A DNA stretch of 64,000 nucleotides from Trigonopsis variabilis (lineage: Eukaryota > Ascomycota > Trigonopsidomycetes > Trigonopsidales > Trigonopsidaceae): assembly GCA_003707065.3 (NCBI GenBank), contig PPXM03000002.1, forward strand, positions 1,774,900 to 1,838,899, read 5' to 3'. Below the pieces are notes generated by a model. The model saw only the letters and a list, made by a program, of their open reading frames with translations, did no database searches and was not told where the DNA came from. A program made the translations under genes and the position numbers. Each line of letters begins with the position of its first letter. The first letter of the stretch is position 1. This document shows, piece after piece, positions 10,221-21,330 of this stretch.

Positions 10221-11881
10221 CTTTCAAATCGAATGAATGACAGGGTAGTAGGCTTGGAAAGTGCAAAGAAGGGCTGTAGTTTTATAAACAGGAGGACTGA
10301 AACTTCATGGATAACCTCCCTTTTTGTTTGCAAAGAAGGACACTAAAACTAGAAACAATGGAAACATTCCTAATCAATTGCGCCGTACAATCGTTCCCAT
10401 AGAGGGAATCAGGGAAAATATTGGATGGCGCACTAGACGAATGTCAATCCGAACAAAGGATGACAAAACGCAATCGGGAGAAGAGTATTTCTATTTCCGT
10501 CGATAGAAGTTCCGTGAAACGCCTCAATGAGCCTTTTTAGGGTATAGTTCCAATGGCCTTTCTCAATTTCATCACGATAACAAAGACGATGTCTACTTGG
10601 TCTTTGTTATCTGCTACATGGGACTTAAGCCTACGCGCGCAACTAAAAATAAAATTCCTAACCTGGCAAAATACGATACTAGCTCAACAGTTAATGCCCT
10701 GTAGTCACTAAACTTTTAGAAGAGTCGGTAAGGTGATGCAACCATGGTCACCGGTTTACCGCCTAGTTTCTAACCTTGATAGTATAACAGATCGGCTGAC
10801 ATAAACGGAAGCAAGGGTGAGCACTATTCATGTCAAAGAGGATAAAGATGGCACTCTTCCCAGACTACAAGAGCCCATGTTCATCCTCTTTGGACAGGAA
10901 AATTACCGCAGAGATATCATTATACGTTGAAAATCTAGTTCTTTGGAGAGTTCTCGTGCATAAAGGGAGAGAAACTCCAATCGTTTTCCAAATCTGCAGT
11001 TGGAGCAACAAGAGCAATTGACAAGATATCTCTTTTGAGCACGCCCTGTTTTATCTTTAACATTGGTCGGCTAATCGAATAGAAAATCTGTAGCGACGGT
11101 GAGGGTAGTCAAGTCGGGTCATAGCTTTTGTCTACGTCCTCTCTTCAATGACGAACGACTATGAACCGAGTTTCTCTCTTTTTCTACAGTAGTTATCAAA
11201 AGCTTGGATCGGAAATCGCGAATACTGCTTAGGTTTCGATTGGGACATGGGGAGCTCCTTAATTCTTTCCCTCATATTACTCTTTTAGGTAATATGATAA
11301 TCTTCCGCACGCTAGAGAGCGAATATAAAAATTTCATCACTGTTGTTAAAAAAGAAGGAATCAAGTTCTTTCAGTCGATTTCGTATATCAGAGATACGAC
11401 AATCGACAGGATTTATCTCTGCTACATTGTGTGCACATTGCTAATGCCCTGATACCTGAACAAAATGGGCGTGAGGTACGAGCTTATCTTGTTCTGGTAT
11501 CAGCTTATGTGCACAAACAATGGATCGAAGCTTTGTTTATCTACGTGTTCCATATAGCAGCCCAAATCCTGAATGCACATTCGCTAAACCACAGAAAATC
11601 CCAACCATAGGCAGATAAATATCCGCATGCAAAAATTAAACCGACCATAGAGGACATTAGAAAGGAGAAAAAAACGAACAGGATAGAAAGGAAGAATCGA
11701 CAGATAGAGTTACAGGTCCACAAACGAAAAAAGACTCAACATGGTCCGGTCCCTTAGGCAATTCACGGAAATAGCCTAACAAAGGGCCTAGAATTTATCC
11801 TCATCTATAGTTGATCGCCTTTATTTTCCAAAATTCGAAAGGTTCCTAGTCTTCCCGCTCCATTAAGATGATAGAAGGCAC
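10221..11881. other. Gene-poor region upstream of the surface protein gene
   Basis: No supported coding sequence. The short frames (10324-10506, 10830-11021, 11204-11452, 11541-11723) lack conserved motifs. The stretch next to 10220 must contain the surface protein promoter. I see no tRNA, transposon ends or long repeats. Confidence 0.5.
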
Positions 11882-12115
11882 TTAGATGGCACTGGCTTTA
11901 GCAGAAGCCTTTTTAGCCTGTTCTTTCGCCCACCAGGCTTGATCCCGTATGCAAGTTTCACCGCAGCAACCGCACTCTCGGTGATGGGTCGAGTCACTTT
12001 GTCGATCCTGGATCACCAAAGAAGGGTGATGAACAGGAATCCCAGAAGGGTTCTTGCGCTCCGAAGGAGGGATATAGATATTATTGATAATGTTTTCGAT
12101 TTGATTATGATCCAT
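11882..12115 (-). CDS. Small Cys-containing ORF, possible gene
   Basis: An ORF of 77 codons from the ATG at 12115. The product begins MDHNQIENIINNIYIPPSER, then has a short Cys cluster, ECGCCGETC, and ends in an Ala/Lys-rich helix (WAKEQAKKASAKASA). Directly 5' of the ATG is CTTTGTTACCAG, which could be a 3' splice site, so an upstream exon is possible. The Cys cluster faintly recalls small metal-binding or oxidoreductase-like proteins, but I do not recognise a family. It is the most protein-like frame in a 3.3-kb gene-poor region. Confidence 0.4.
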   Translation of the reverse strand: MDHNQIENIINNIYIPPSERKNPSGIPVHHPSLVIQDRQSDSTHHRECGCCGETCIRDQAWWAKEQAKKASAKASAI

Positions 12116-13523
12116 ATCTGGTAACAAAGAAAGTCAACAAAGAGAGCTGTAGTAGTGTATCAAAGAAAATAGGTAGTGTTGGGATATATATATATATTCA
12201 GATGAGTTTTGTCTATGGTCGAGGCAAGTCCCAAGAGCACCGGCCTAAAAAAAACAACACAGCGCCGTCACAATTATGCCATAAAATGTCTGGTAGTCCC
12301 AGAAGAACCCACCATAAATATATAAACGCTGTTACATGTATGCAGAGTATTTCGCGCCGCATGACGTAAACAGAAGTCTGCGGCGAGGCAAATATTTGCT
12401 AAGCAGAAATTAGTGTCTTTCTGACCCCTTCCTTTTCCTTGCTACGATCACTGAATCGCTGTCATATGCCTTTCCTTTAATTTTTCCAGATTAGCCCGCA
12501 TCAGCTTTCCAGAATATCCAGTAAACTGCTCTCCTAAACGATCGTACTCGAAAAATCAATCCAAGTCGGTTTTCACGTTAAGATTTTCACACCATAGAAA
12601 GGCTTTGCAGTTGTAACGCCCGCCGCGCTTGCCGTAGATGCGTAGAAAGCACGCGAAAATTCTTTTCTAAACATCATTACATATCGTCATCGTGATTATT
12701 CTTGTGACACTAACTAACGCAATCACCCTCGCATCGGAAATCGGTATTCTTCGCTTTTGAGAACAGTTGTTTCTGGTCGCCAAACTAGTTGGGAGGAAAA
12801 AGCAGATCTCCAAGCTCTAATGAAATAGCATCTGCCGTTATCGCTACAGGGGACATGCACTATTTTTATGTACTTTTTAGATGAATAAATCGCGGCAGTT
12901 TACCATATAGCCCTACAGTTTTTGTCATTAATAAATACCGATCATTATTAGATCTCACTGTTTTCGGGCTGTGTGCCAGATCGAGTAATCACTCTCCGGG
13001 GAGATTTACGTGCTTTTTTGATGTGACGGCCCTAGTAGCCCAACACAACGAATGCAAGGTTAGTAGCCAGCCGCCTTCTGACGAGATGAATAGCAAAGAA
13101 GTCCTTCGGCTACTCTTAAAATAGCATTTTTTCTATCTCGTTACGTTTGTCTCAGTGTTTAATGACTGCCAGTATTTATTCACTTTGTTTATTCATAATT
13201 ATAATTACTTGGCCAATTTTTACAATCTGAGATTGCTTTATTTAGATCGCGATCCAGATGCAAATTTAGATCCGGATTAGTAGTCGGAACAATGAATGCG
13301 GGGTCATCAGAAAAACAAATAAACTGCTCACGATAACCAAAGAACATACATAGCAGCTCTCAAAGAATAATCTCAATTCGAAGACTCCCGCACTTGAAGC
13401 TAAAAGTAGGCCAGTTAATTCAGTCACGTGCAGTCGTACAAGAGCTAATGCGAACACTGAGGCGTTTGCCAGTCGATAAGGACACGTCAGCAACCTCAAT
13501 AGGCTTCTCGACTCGTTAAATGA
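12116..13523. other. AT-rich intergenic region
   Basis: 1.4 kb with no coding frame of note. It contains a TA dinucleotide run near 12185-12196 and a CACGTG element at 13425-13430 near the next gene. Nothing else is recognised. Confidence 0.5.
13425..13430. promoter_or_regulatory. TCACGTG element upstream of the DAG-kinase-like gene
   Basis: Palindromic CACGTG preceded by T, 94 bp before the ATG at 13524. The same core recurs at similar distances before STU2, RPS26, CCDC124/MTG2 and CDC45. It is the class of site bound by Cbf1-type bHLH factors in fungi; binding here is inference. Confidence 0.5.
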
Positions 13524-14747
13524 ATGCCAGAGCCTATTGCTATTGTTAATCACCTCACCGAAGCTGATCGCAGATGGGCTAAGGTCGGCCTTGACGGCGA
13601 TAGAGCTGTGATTAGTCGTCTAGATTATGATGAGCTCATAGAACCAGCTCGCAGGGTAGATGGCTCGCTTCTTCCTGTTTATAAATCCCCTCCATGGGAA
13701 TACTCGTCTCACGAGGTCCACGTAATTGTTTCCTCAAGTCCACTTAGTAACAATTATTCTGGGCGATCAAAAGCTACATGTGTTTTTGAGGATATTGTGA
13801 AACCTTTATTGGACTTGTATCAGGTGAAATATAGTCAACCTGAATTCAGCGCGCCTACTGGCACAGGATCGGTTAACCATTATGCTTCTACTTTGAAGGG
13901 AGGATCGCACTACATCATTTTTGTTTCCGGAGATACGACCGTGCATGAATTTCTTAATGGACTAGATGGTTCATCAGGATCAATTATATTCACTGTCATC
14001 CCAGCCGGCACAGGTAATGCACTTGCAACCTCCTTGAGGAAAGGATCTCGAAGTGGGGAATCATGGTCTTCCGTCGTTAAGGACCTGATCCTTCCAAATA
14101 AGAAGCTCCACAGCTTTAATTTAACTAAAGTCGAATTCCCACCTGGATCAGAGATCGACATTCCTGGTGCTCCCGTGGAATCATTTCCGTATGGACTAAC
14201 AATGTATGCCACGGTCGTTGTGTCCTGGGCTGTTCATGCTTCATTGGTGGCTTTAAGCGATTCATCGCAATACCGATCTATGGGCTCAGAACGGTTTGCA
14301 AAGGCTGCGAGTGATCTCTTATCCGTTGATCATGAGTGGGAGGGTGATATCACATATGTTGGTCTTGACGGAGTTACTCACACTCTATCTCGGCAGCACT
14401 CATATGTGCTCGTTTCAAAGGTGTCAAACCTCGAGAGAGGTTATGTAATATCTCCCCATAGTCAGCCACTGGATGGCAAAATGTACCTTGTGCATCTTTC
14501 CAAGTTGAAACCGAACGAAGTTCTCGAAGTATTAGGACGCGGATACGACAATGGATCACACATCGATGATGACCGCATTACTTACTGTCCCATAAAACAG
14601 TTGGACGCCGATGTTGGGCCTCAGAAGGAGGATATTCTCCATAGTTGGTGTGTTGACGGCCGGGCGATCAAAGTGAAAACTGGCCATGTTAAAGTATACC
14701 AAAGTGATAATTTTGTTAATAAATGGGAGATTTCAGTCTTCCAGTAA
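13524..14747 (+). CDS. Diacylglycerol/sphingoid kinase catalytic-domain protein with a degenerate nucleotide loop
   Basis: A 407-residue, intronless protein. The fold is indicated by SGDTTVHEFLNGLDG near residue 135, which takes the place of the GGDGT loop of DAG, sphingosine and ceramide kinases, followed by VIPAGTGNALATSL near 158 (the PxGTGN motif). Later, SHPQPLDGKMYLV-like and CVDGRAIKV-like segments match the second lobe of the family. These enzymes phosphorylate lipid alcohols with ATP. In fungi there is a divergent family of about 400 residues whose loop is already altered. Here the loop is S-G-D-T-T, so activity is doubtful. There is no signal peptide or transmembrane segment. It is followed on the same strand by the RNase T2 gene, 427 bp away. 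Family membership is likely; substrate and activity are unknown. Confidence 0.8.
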   Translation: MPEPIAIVNHLTEADRRWAKVGLDGDRAVISRLDYDELIEPARRVDGSLLPVYKSPPWEYSSHEVHVIVSSSPLSNNYSGRSKATCVFEDIVKPLLDLYQVKYSQPEFSAPTGTGSVNHYASTLKGGSHYIIFVSGDTTVHEFLNGLDGSSGSIIFTVIPAGTGNALATSLRKGSRSGESWSSVVKDLILPNKKLHSFNLTKVEFPPGSEIDIPGAPVESFPYGLTMYATVVVSWAVHASLVALSDSSQYRSMGSERFAKAASDLLSVDHEWEGDITYVGLDGVTHTLSRQHSYVLVSKVSNLERGYVISPHSQPLDGKMYLVHLSKLKPNEVLEVLGRGYDNGSHIDDDRITYCPIKQLDADVGPQKEDILHSWCVDGRAIKVKTGHVKVYQSDNFVNKWEISVFQ

Positions 14748-15174
14748 TACCGAGTGAGAGATCATGCTGACGCACTCACATTTATGAATTCTGTGGATAT
14801 GCTTGAGCTGGCCAATGTCTCCACGTGCGAATGCAGATGTATTTTGTTCAAGCTTTTCGTATTTTTTGGATACTGGTGTCTGAAAGACCTGATCGAAAAT
14901 GGTCCAGGGTGTAAAGTAGATCAGCTATTCTCACAGATACCGCTTGTAGTCTTTGCGGTGGCAGGTAGCTAGCGAGTTACACTTTCACCACTATAGTCAC
15001 CAGGGAGGAGAGGCATATAGGAATCAGAACGCACACTGTTGCTGAAAGAATTTTGGAAACACAATTGAAAAAGCCTAAATAAACAGGTGCCCTTTTTGTG
15101 ATTTGGGTTTGTTTAAGCTGCTTTAGCAAGCCGATAAGTACCGCTCCTCGACTTATTACCAAGTGATAGTTTGC
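14748..15174. other. Spacer between DAG-kinase-like and RNase T2 genes
   Basis: 427 bp with no supported gene. A frame at 14754-14972 is open but has no start context or motif. It presumably holds the terminator of one gene and the promoter of the next. Confidence 0.5.
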
Positions 15175-16539
15175 ATGTCTGATAAGCCCAAGGACGCTTA
15201 CGAGCAGGAAAAGCATTTCTCACCGGAGGAGCAAGTAGTTCTCCAGGAAAGGTCGAGGACGAAATATGAGCGGTATCTCGTCCCGTTACTATTGGTTGGT
15301 TCCTTGGTCATAGTGATGCTCTATGAAAATGGTTCGAGCGAAATGCGATGGATAGGGGCTAAGCATTCTTTTGGAGATGAACCTACGGGTAGCTTACCCT
15401 TTATACAAGGTTCCAAAGATAACGGCTGTCCGGCCGACTTACCATATTCATGTCGAAACTCTACTCCGATAGCTGACACATGTTGCTTTAACACTCCTGG
15501 AGGAGAAATCCTTCTTACACAGTTTTGGGATAGCAAACCAACTGAAGGCCCCTCCGAGCTGTGGACCTTGCATGGTCTATGGCCTGACAGGTGCGACGGA
15601 TCATACGAGGCTGACTGTGACCCCTCTCGCTACACGGACGTCGAGAGGGCACTAATTTCCTCGGGGCGACAGGATCTTATTGATGAACTTAATAGAGTCT
15701 GGTTAAGCAATACTAAATCCAACAATTACTTGTGGACACATGAATGGGACAAACACGGAACATGCATTTCAACCCTGGAGCCTAGATGTTACCATGAAGG
15801 AGAACTAGACAAAGAGCCCTACAAGCCGGTCATTGAGTTCGTTGAAGCGACTCTTGGTCTATTTAACCGATTGAACACATACGAATTCTTGAAAACAGAA
15901 GGCATTCTTCCGTCCCACACTGAAACCTATTCATACGATGCCATTCAGTCAGCAATACAAAAATTCACAAATGGCAACCCAGTGACTCTTGGCTGTAGAG
16001 GAAATCAATTGAACGAAATCTGGTATTACTTCAATGTCAGAGGACCTATTCAAAGCGGATCATATGAGTTTGCTAGTCCTGATGGATCCAAATCATCATG
16101 TCCTTCCCGTGGAATCTTTTATCGACCCAAGTCGGGAAATGGTCAAGATCCCGATCCGGGCGTTGGAGGCCCTTTTGAAGGACGAGGAATGCTCATGGTT
16201 GAAGGCAAGAGCGGGTGCATCATCTCTAATGGCAAATGGTACACGTCTGGTACATGTGCCAAGTTCCAAGTATCCGCTGTTGATGACAACACTTTCTACG
16301 TAACTTCTTCTCGAGGTGCATGTGGTATCGATTCCTCGGGAAACCTTGCCTGCGGATCGGACATCATTGGGTCCAAGTTTTCATCAGAACAGAAAGATGG
16401 AAATCATTTACTCTCCTACGATGGCCAGAGTGAGTGGACGTCTTCAAGAGGAACGCCTCATGGATTCAACCAATATCCTATCCGTCCAGGCTCGTCACCC
16501 TCAGGGACAGCAATTGAAATTGTGTGGAAGTCGTTTTGA
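15175..16539 (+). CDS. RNY1: RNase T2 with an N-terminal membrane anchor and C-terminal extension (Rny1-like)
   Basis: 454 residues from the ATG at 15175. Both catalytic segments are intact: CAS I WTLHGLWP with H133 and CAS II HEWDKHGTC with H189, E190 and H194. Paired cysteines are typical of the fold. RNase T2 enzymes cut single-stranded RNA through a cyclic phosphate in the vacuole or secretory pathway. About 120 residues after the catalytic domain (from GPFEGRGMLMVEGKSGC) match the C-terminal extension of fungal Rny1. Unusually, the N terminus has about 34 hydrophilic, charged residues followed by one hydrophobic span (YLVPLLLVGSLVIVMLY, 34-50), so the predicted topology is a type II anchor rather than a cleaved signal peptide. 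The upstream codons in frame lack another ATG. Catalytic assignment is firm; the membrane anchor is predicted. Confidence 0.93.
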   Translation: MSDKPKDAYEQEKHFSPEEQVVLQERSRTKYERYLVPLLLVGSLVIVMLYENGSSEMRWIGAKHSFGDEPTGSLPFIQGSKDNGCPADLPYSCRNSTPIADTCCFNTPGGEILLTQFWDSKPTEGPSELWTLHGLWPDRCDGSYEADCDPSRYTDVERALISSGRQDLIDELNRVWLSNTKSNNYLWTHEWDKHGTCISTLEPRCYHEGELDKEPYKPVIEFVEATLGLFNRLNTYEFLKTEGILPSHTETYSYDAIQSAIQKFTNGNPVTLGCRGNQLNEIWYYFNVRGPIQSGSYEFASPDGSKSSCPSRGIFYRPKSGNGQDPDPGVGGPFEGRGMLMVEGKSGCIISNGKWYTSGTCAKFQVSAVDDNTFYVTSSRGACGIDSSGNLACGSDIIGSKFSSEQKDGNHLLSYDGQSEWTSSRGTPHGFNQYPIRPGSSPSGTAIEIVWKSF

Positions 16540-17053
16540 GACAGAGAGGCCGAACGAGCATCATCATTATATCATTCATTGTTAGATCAATAGCATGCTA
16601 CCATGACATGGCACAAAGTTAAATCACTGGGTGTAGTCTCTTTGTAGTTTGGATGGGCAAGGTGAACTGTCATCAATTTACGAATACTCGTCTGCGGGCC
16701 CAGTAATATTTTTGGAATCATATCCTTAGTCATATTTGACAATTTGAAACGTCAGATATTGTACAGAACACAAACTGTCAAAAAAACAACGATGAACCCT
16801 GTAAATAGTGTTATCATGAAAAAGGCTTGCATACCGGCTTCTCTGTAGATGCGATACTAACCTTTCTTAACCTATCAGCCTCTCTTATTTTACCGAGTCT
16901 AGATTTAATGGCAAGGGCTCGGCGCTAAAGGTCAATTTGATAGTAACCCATGAGAGCCATTAGTAATCAGCTGACTCGCTGTGATAAGCCTCGAGTGGTC
17001 AATTGGTGAGGCACCGCATTCGAAGTCTCTAGGAGTGATAAACAATAGAAAAA
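16540..17053. other. Intergenic region between RNase T2 and aldo-keto reductase genes
   Basis: 514 bp. I examined a tRNA-like GGTCAATTGGTGAGGCACC stretch near 17000 and rejected it because no anticodon arm, T-loop or acceptor stem can be built. No other feature is seen. Confidence 0.5.
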
Positions 17054-18112
17054 ATGAGCGTGATGAAGACAGTGAAGTACGTCAATTGATCAATTGAGTT
17101 AATACTGATCGCTAGCCTTGGACGAAGTGGATTAAGAATTGCTCCGCTGATCGTGGGATGCATGACCTTTGGTTCTCCGAAATGGAGAGATTGGGTACTC
17201 AATGAAGAAGAGTCTCATAAGATTCTAAAATATTGTTACGACCATGGATTACGGACCTACGATACCGCTGATATGTACTCTAATGGAGAATCGGAAGTGA
17301 TTCTAGGCAACTTCTTGAAGAAATATGAGATTCCGCGAGAAAGTGTGGTTATTCTTACAAAGACCTACTTTCCTTGTCGTCCTGATGATCCAACCTTCCA
17401 GAATAAAATCGATCAAGACACATCTCCCAACGAGTTTGGTCTGTCTAGAAAGCATATTTTGGACTCGGTTCAGAAATCGGTGGATCGACTTGGAACATAT
17501 ATCGATGTTCTACAAATTCACCGACTCGATCGATCTGTTCCACCTGAGGAGATTATGGAGGCTCTGCATGATGTCAGAAAGGCTGGCCTAGTTCGATATT
17601 TGGGAGCTTCTTCAATGTATACCCACGAGTTTATTGAACTTCAATATGTTGCGGAGAAACACGGCTGGACCAAATTCATTTCCATGCAAAACTACTACAA
17701 TCTCATTTACCGGGAAGAGGAACGCGAGATGATTCCCTTCTGTAAAAAGACTGGCGTTGGTCTTATCCCCTGGTCTCCCATTGCTCGAGGGGTTTTGGCT
17801 AGACCTCCGGGGCAAATTGCAACCACGATTCGTGGTAAATCAGACGCCTTGATCCATGCTAAATCACCTGAGCAGATCGAGCAAGACAATGTGATTGTTT
17901 CTAAAGTGGCGGAGCTCTCCAAGAAATTGGGCTACTCGCAAGCTCAAATCTCGATCGCCTGGGCTTTAGCCAAAGGAACACAGCCGATCATAGGGGTCAA
18001 TAAAATCGAACGGATCGATGAAGCTCTCGAATCGTTGAAAATCGCCCTCTCAGATGACGATATCAAGTACTTAGAGGAGACTTATACTCCTAGATCCATC
18101 CAAGGAATCTAA
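17054..18112 (+). CDS. Aldo-keto reductase (yeast AAD/YakC-type)
   Basis: Two exons, 17054-17076 and 17116-18112, with a 39-bp intron (17077-17115) giving 339 residues. Exon 1 supplies MSVMKTVN and exon 2 continues LGRSGLRIAPLIVGCMTFG, the characteristic AKR start; without exon 1 the first strand of the barrel is missing. Catalytic residues are visible: D57 and Y62 in YDTADMYSNG, the lysine in LTKTYF and the histidine in LQIHRLD. NADPH-binding elements at the C terminus include PIIGVNKIERIDE. The enzyme would reduce aldehydes or ketones with NADPH in the cytosol; the substrate cannot be inferred. The intron is a multiple of three but contains an in-frame TGA. Confidence 0.94.
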
Positions 18113-18353
18113 GAATCCATTACTCTAGCTGGGTGATAATAAAAATTGCTGTCTGTTCACTGAGTCGTGGATGGTAATATGATCAATTAGACTTTTCAGT
18201 AATTAACGTTATTATGAACGTAGAAAGTTCTCCGCATCTCACAGTTGACCGTAGTATCATTGCCGACACTGTGACGCAGAGCGCGATCGTCGTTACTGAT
18301 CGGGTTCTCCCAACGAAAAATCTCTACTATTCAACAGTCATTCCTTATGCCTG

Positions 18354-18689
18354 ATGCCGTTGGCTCTAAAGGTTAAAGAGAACCTTGCCTTGCAATTTCA
18401 TTGGACGAATCTCTCTGTCGAGTCTCCTTCTCTGCCTTTCGAGCTCGTCCTAGGACGCCCACCAGCCAAACTCCATCCTGACGATTCCGAAATTGTCTCA
18501 GAATGGATTGTACCTTGTCTATCGGACGAGAAATGGTCGCTTAGGCGTTGGAATGAGATATTCTCGATGCTTTCTGAGCGTTTCAATTGTCCGGCTCCCA
18601 AGCGGATCATCATGGCTATAGTGGGCAAAGATCTCTCTATAGTTTACTACTTTGTCTACAATGGCCTCATCTCACCTCGCAAGAACTGA
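18354..18689 (+). CDS. SEN15: tRNA-splicing endonuclease subunit Sen15
   Basis: 111 residues from the ATG at 18354. The C-terminal part, PKRIIMAIVGKDLSIVYYFV then YNGLISPRKN, matches the Sen15 core (xAIVDxDSTIVYYxxxxGLVKPRQN in fungal homologues). Sen15 is a non-catalytic subunit of the Sen2-Sen34-Sen54-Sen15 complex that excises tRNA introns. Length is close to the yeast protein (128 residues). An earlier ATG at 18347 is in another frame. The gene converges with STU2, whose stop lies 101 bp away. A short 5' exon cannot be excluded. Confidence 0.85.
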   Translation: MPLALKVKENLALQFHWTNLSVESPSLPFELVLGRPPAKLHPDDSEIVSEWIVPCLSDEKWSLRRWNEIFSMLSERFNCPAPKRIIMAIVGKDLSIVYYFVYNGLISPRKN

Positions 18690-18789
18690 CATCTACCATG
18701 CTTGATATGAGAGCTTTGTCATGACCTTCGAGTTAATCACTGGCTCGATCTACGAATAAAGAAACATGTACCTCTTATTTCCCAGTTGA

Positions 18790-21264
18790 CTACATACTTG
18801 CTTCCCTCATCTCGTACCCTGCTCGCATAGCAGCAATCCTTGTGCGAAGTAGACTTGTCACCTCAGTGGCCCGTCTCCATTGACCATCATCGTCACTCGT
18901 TCTTCGTGTGCTATCATCGTACCCAATATCACTCTTCTGCTTTTGTTCTAGCCGTCTAGCCGAACGCTGTCGCTCGTCTTCCAGTTCCCTTTTCGCTCGG
19001 ATCAAGTGAGCCTCCTTTTCATGCAAAGCTACAACATCCTCAGTGTGCTCTTCCAATAATTTGGCGTTTTCAACTTGGAGGTCGTTTAATTGCTGTAATA
19101 TTCTTGCCATTTCACTCGCCGTATTGGATAATTGCGCCTTATAATTTTCCTCTGCCTTTATCCAGAGCTCCTTTTCCTTACGAAGCTGTTCCAATTCCAC
19201 AACATCCCCTTGTTCGGTCCGTACATGGCTTGTTGCTTGCAAGGATTTGCTGGTCAAACCCCTTCCTAACGGCCGTATCCGAGAAGATACTCCCTCCTCG
19301 ACCGAGGGTCGAGGATTTGATAACTGAGGAACTGTCTGCAATTTCATGCTTGCAGGCGGCTTCAATCGACTGCTCACACCAGGCCTCGGCTGTCCCATCC
19401 GACTTGTCATAAGTCTCTTTGACGCTGCAGGGCTGGAAACACTCGGAGGTGTGTGTTTTATATTTGAAATTGCTCGCTTGGGAGTCAGGGGAAGAGCAGA
19501 CGGGGGAGGAGCTGTTGCCGCAGCCCCCGAGGTTACGGGTCTCTTTGTCGTTAATCGCTTCGCTATGTCTCTAGGTTTATTTTCAATCCTTGGTTTCGGT
19601 CCAGATGCTTTAGGCGGCTGGACTTTAATTGTAGCTTGTTCGAAAGCTTCTTTTATCTTAGCGCGACGGATATCATCAACACCGTCAAGAAAAGGGTTCA
19701 TGGCACGTTCCCCAGTTATCTTCATTAGTGTGCCTAGACACTCTGCAGCACTAGCTCGAACCGGCTCAGAGGTATCAGCGAGGAGCTTGATCGCAGATTC
19801 AGCAATAAGTTTAACTTCTGGCTTGGTGGGTGCTTCGCGGGTATTTGTGAGACAGCGAGTAAGAAATTTTGTGCTCTCTTGCCTGATTAAAGGAGTCTTA
19901 TGCTGCATTGCGCTGATGATGTCGTCAAGAATGTCAGTCAGACCTCCGTAAGTGAAACATGCATCAAGAGCGGCGTTGAGAGGATCTGCTACCGAAGATT
20001 TCTTTTCTCGAAGACGTTCTAAAAGAGGTAAGACGATGACAGAACAATATTTGGCAAACGCAATTCGGAGACCTTTTGCCAACGCAATAACCGAACTAGC
20101 GGCTAAACTGACTACCATAGTATTGGCGTCTTTCATACATTTGGCTAGGATTCTCATCAGGCTACTAAAATCACTGTCTTGGATTCTAGGGGCTTTTTCA
20201 AGCTCTTTGAGAGTCTCTTCCAAGCAATCCTTTCTCTCTTTCCATTTTGTTGCGGCCATTCTTTTTTCGAAATCCGCCGGGATCTTGGCTAAAACATCGA
20301 CGGGCTCGAGGCTATCAAAATCATCCTTCTCTTCTTCAGTGCCTTTATCTTCTTGGTCTCCAGACTGTGAAGTTTCTTCGTTGGAACTGGAAGGTGGTGC
20401 TCCTTGCTGGGATCGCAAATATCGTTCTTGGTGAGGGGGGTCTTGCGTTTTTATAACAGCAAAAGCTTCATCCAGCTCTTTTTGTTGAACTGGCTTTAGA
20501 TCAGGAAAAAGAACTTGCTGGAATGGGTCTCCCAACCATTTGTAAAGGGTTATTGTCAAAGATTTCGCCTCTGCTCGAACATTCTTATCTTGATGAGCAA
20601 ATAGCTTGGGTAAAATGGGTATGACTGGTTTAGGACTGATCGTTTTGGCCCCAAACAGTTGAAAAGCTTGGTTCAAAAATGCAATTGATCCAGACACTAA
20701 TTTAGGTATCTTGTGAGAGGATAAGCCAATAATGTCTTCTATTACCGGATCAGGAGTGTCTAGCTCAATAAACATCAAGAGAGCGTCAGTAGCCTTCTGT
20801 CGCGTACCTGCTCTAGCCGAAGCGAGAGACTTCTCGGCCATAGGAGCCACTACAGATGATCGAATCCTATGGTAAGTAAGGATACTTAACTGAAGACATC
20901 TTCAGGAATCGCTCCCGCTTCGTCATAAAAGTGGAGCTCTACATACCTCAAGGCAGCACCTGCTCCACCAAATTCGAGTAGAGCATTCAGGACAGCCAAG
21001 CCCTTTTCTTGGGCGAAGACATTCGAATCAGTAACTATTGACTTAACAAGTCCTGGGTTTTGAAGAAATGGTTGGAAACAAGCATCATCTTCTGATCCAC
21101 TGGCGGCAAATTTCTTGACCAGATCTTCATAGGCTGTTAACCGGGCGTTCCAGGCCTTGAGAAGTTAGTCGTATTTCTTTCATTCTAGTTACTTTATGAA
21201 CCATCCGCTCATTGAGAGGGATAGAAGAATAATCTGGCTTTGCTTCATTTTTATCATCGGCCAT
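18790..21264 (-). CDS. STU2: XMAP215/Stu2/Alp14 family microtubule polymerase (two TOG domains)
   Basis: Three exons: 21264-21193, 21155-20947 and 20866-18790; introns 21156-21192 (37 bp) and 20867-20946 (80 bp); 785 residues. Exon 1 begins MADDKNEAKPDYSSIPLNER and exon 2 continues AWNARLTAYEDLVKKF, the TOG1 start shared with Stu2 and Alp14. TOG1 covers roughly 20-240 and TOG2 roughly 285-520, made of HEAT repeats. Then comes a Ser/Pro/Arg-rich linker (microtubule lattice binding in the family) and a C-terminal coiled coil for dimerisation (EQLRKEKELWIKAEENYKAQ onwards). It binds tubulin and accelerates plus-end growth at kinetochores and spindle poles. Two TOGs are typical of yeast-type proteins. 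At the 3' end an alternative splice at a GTATGT donor near 18795 could change the last few residues (REASM to REANRASD). Confidence 0.93.
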
Positions 21265-21324
21265 GTTTACTGGACGTGCAAACTAAGAGAACTGTTTACT
21301 CTGTAACAGGGTACTAGTAAACGT

Positions 21325-21330
21325 CACGTG
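21325..21330. promoter_or_regulatory. TCACGTG element upstream of STU2
   Basis: CACGTG in the context GTCACGTGGC, 60 bp before the STU2 ATG. It is part of the set of promoter-proximal CACGTG sites in this window. Confidence 0.5.

Noticed and set aside
16985-17035. tRNA-like stretch before the aldo-keto reductase
   Set aside because: It has a D-loop-like GGTCAATTGGT but lacks a pairing acceptor stem, anticodon arm and T-loop.
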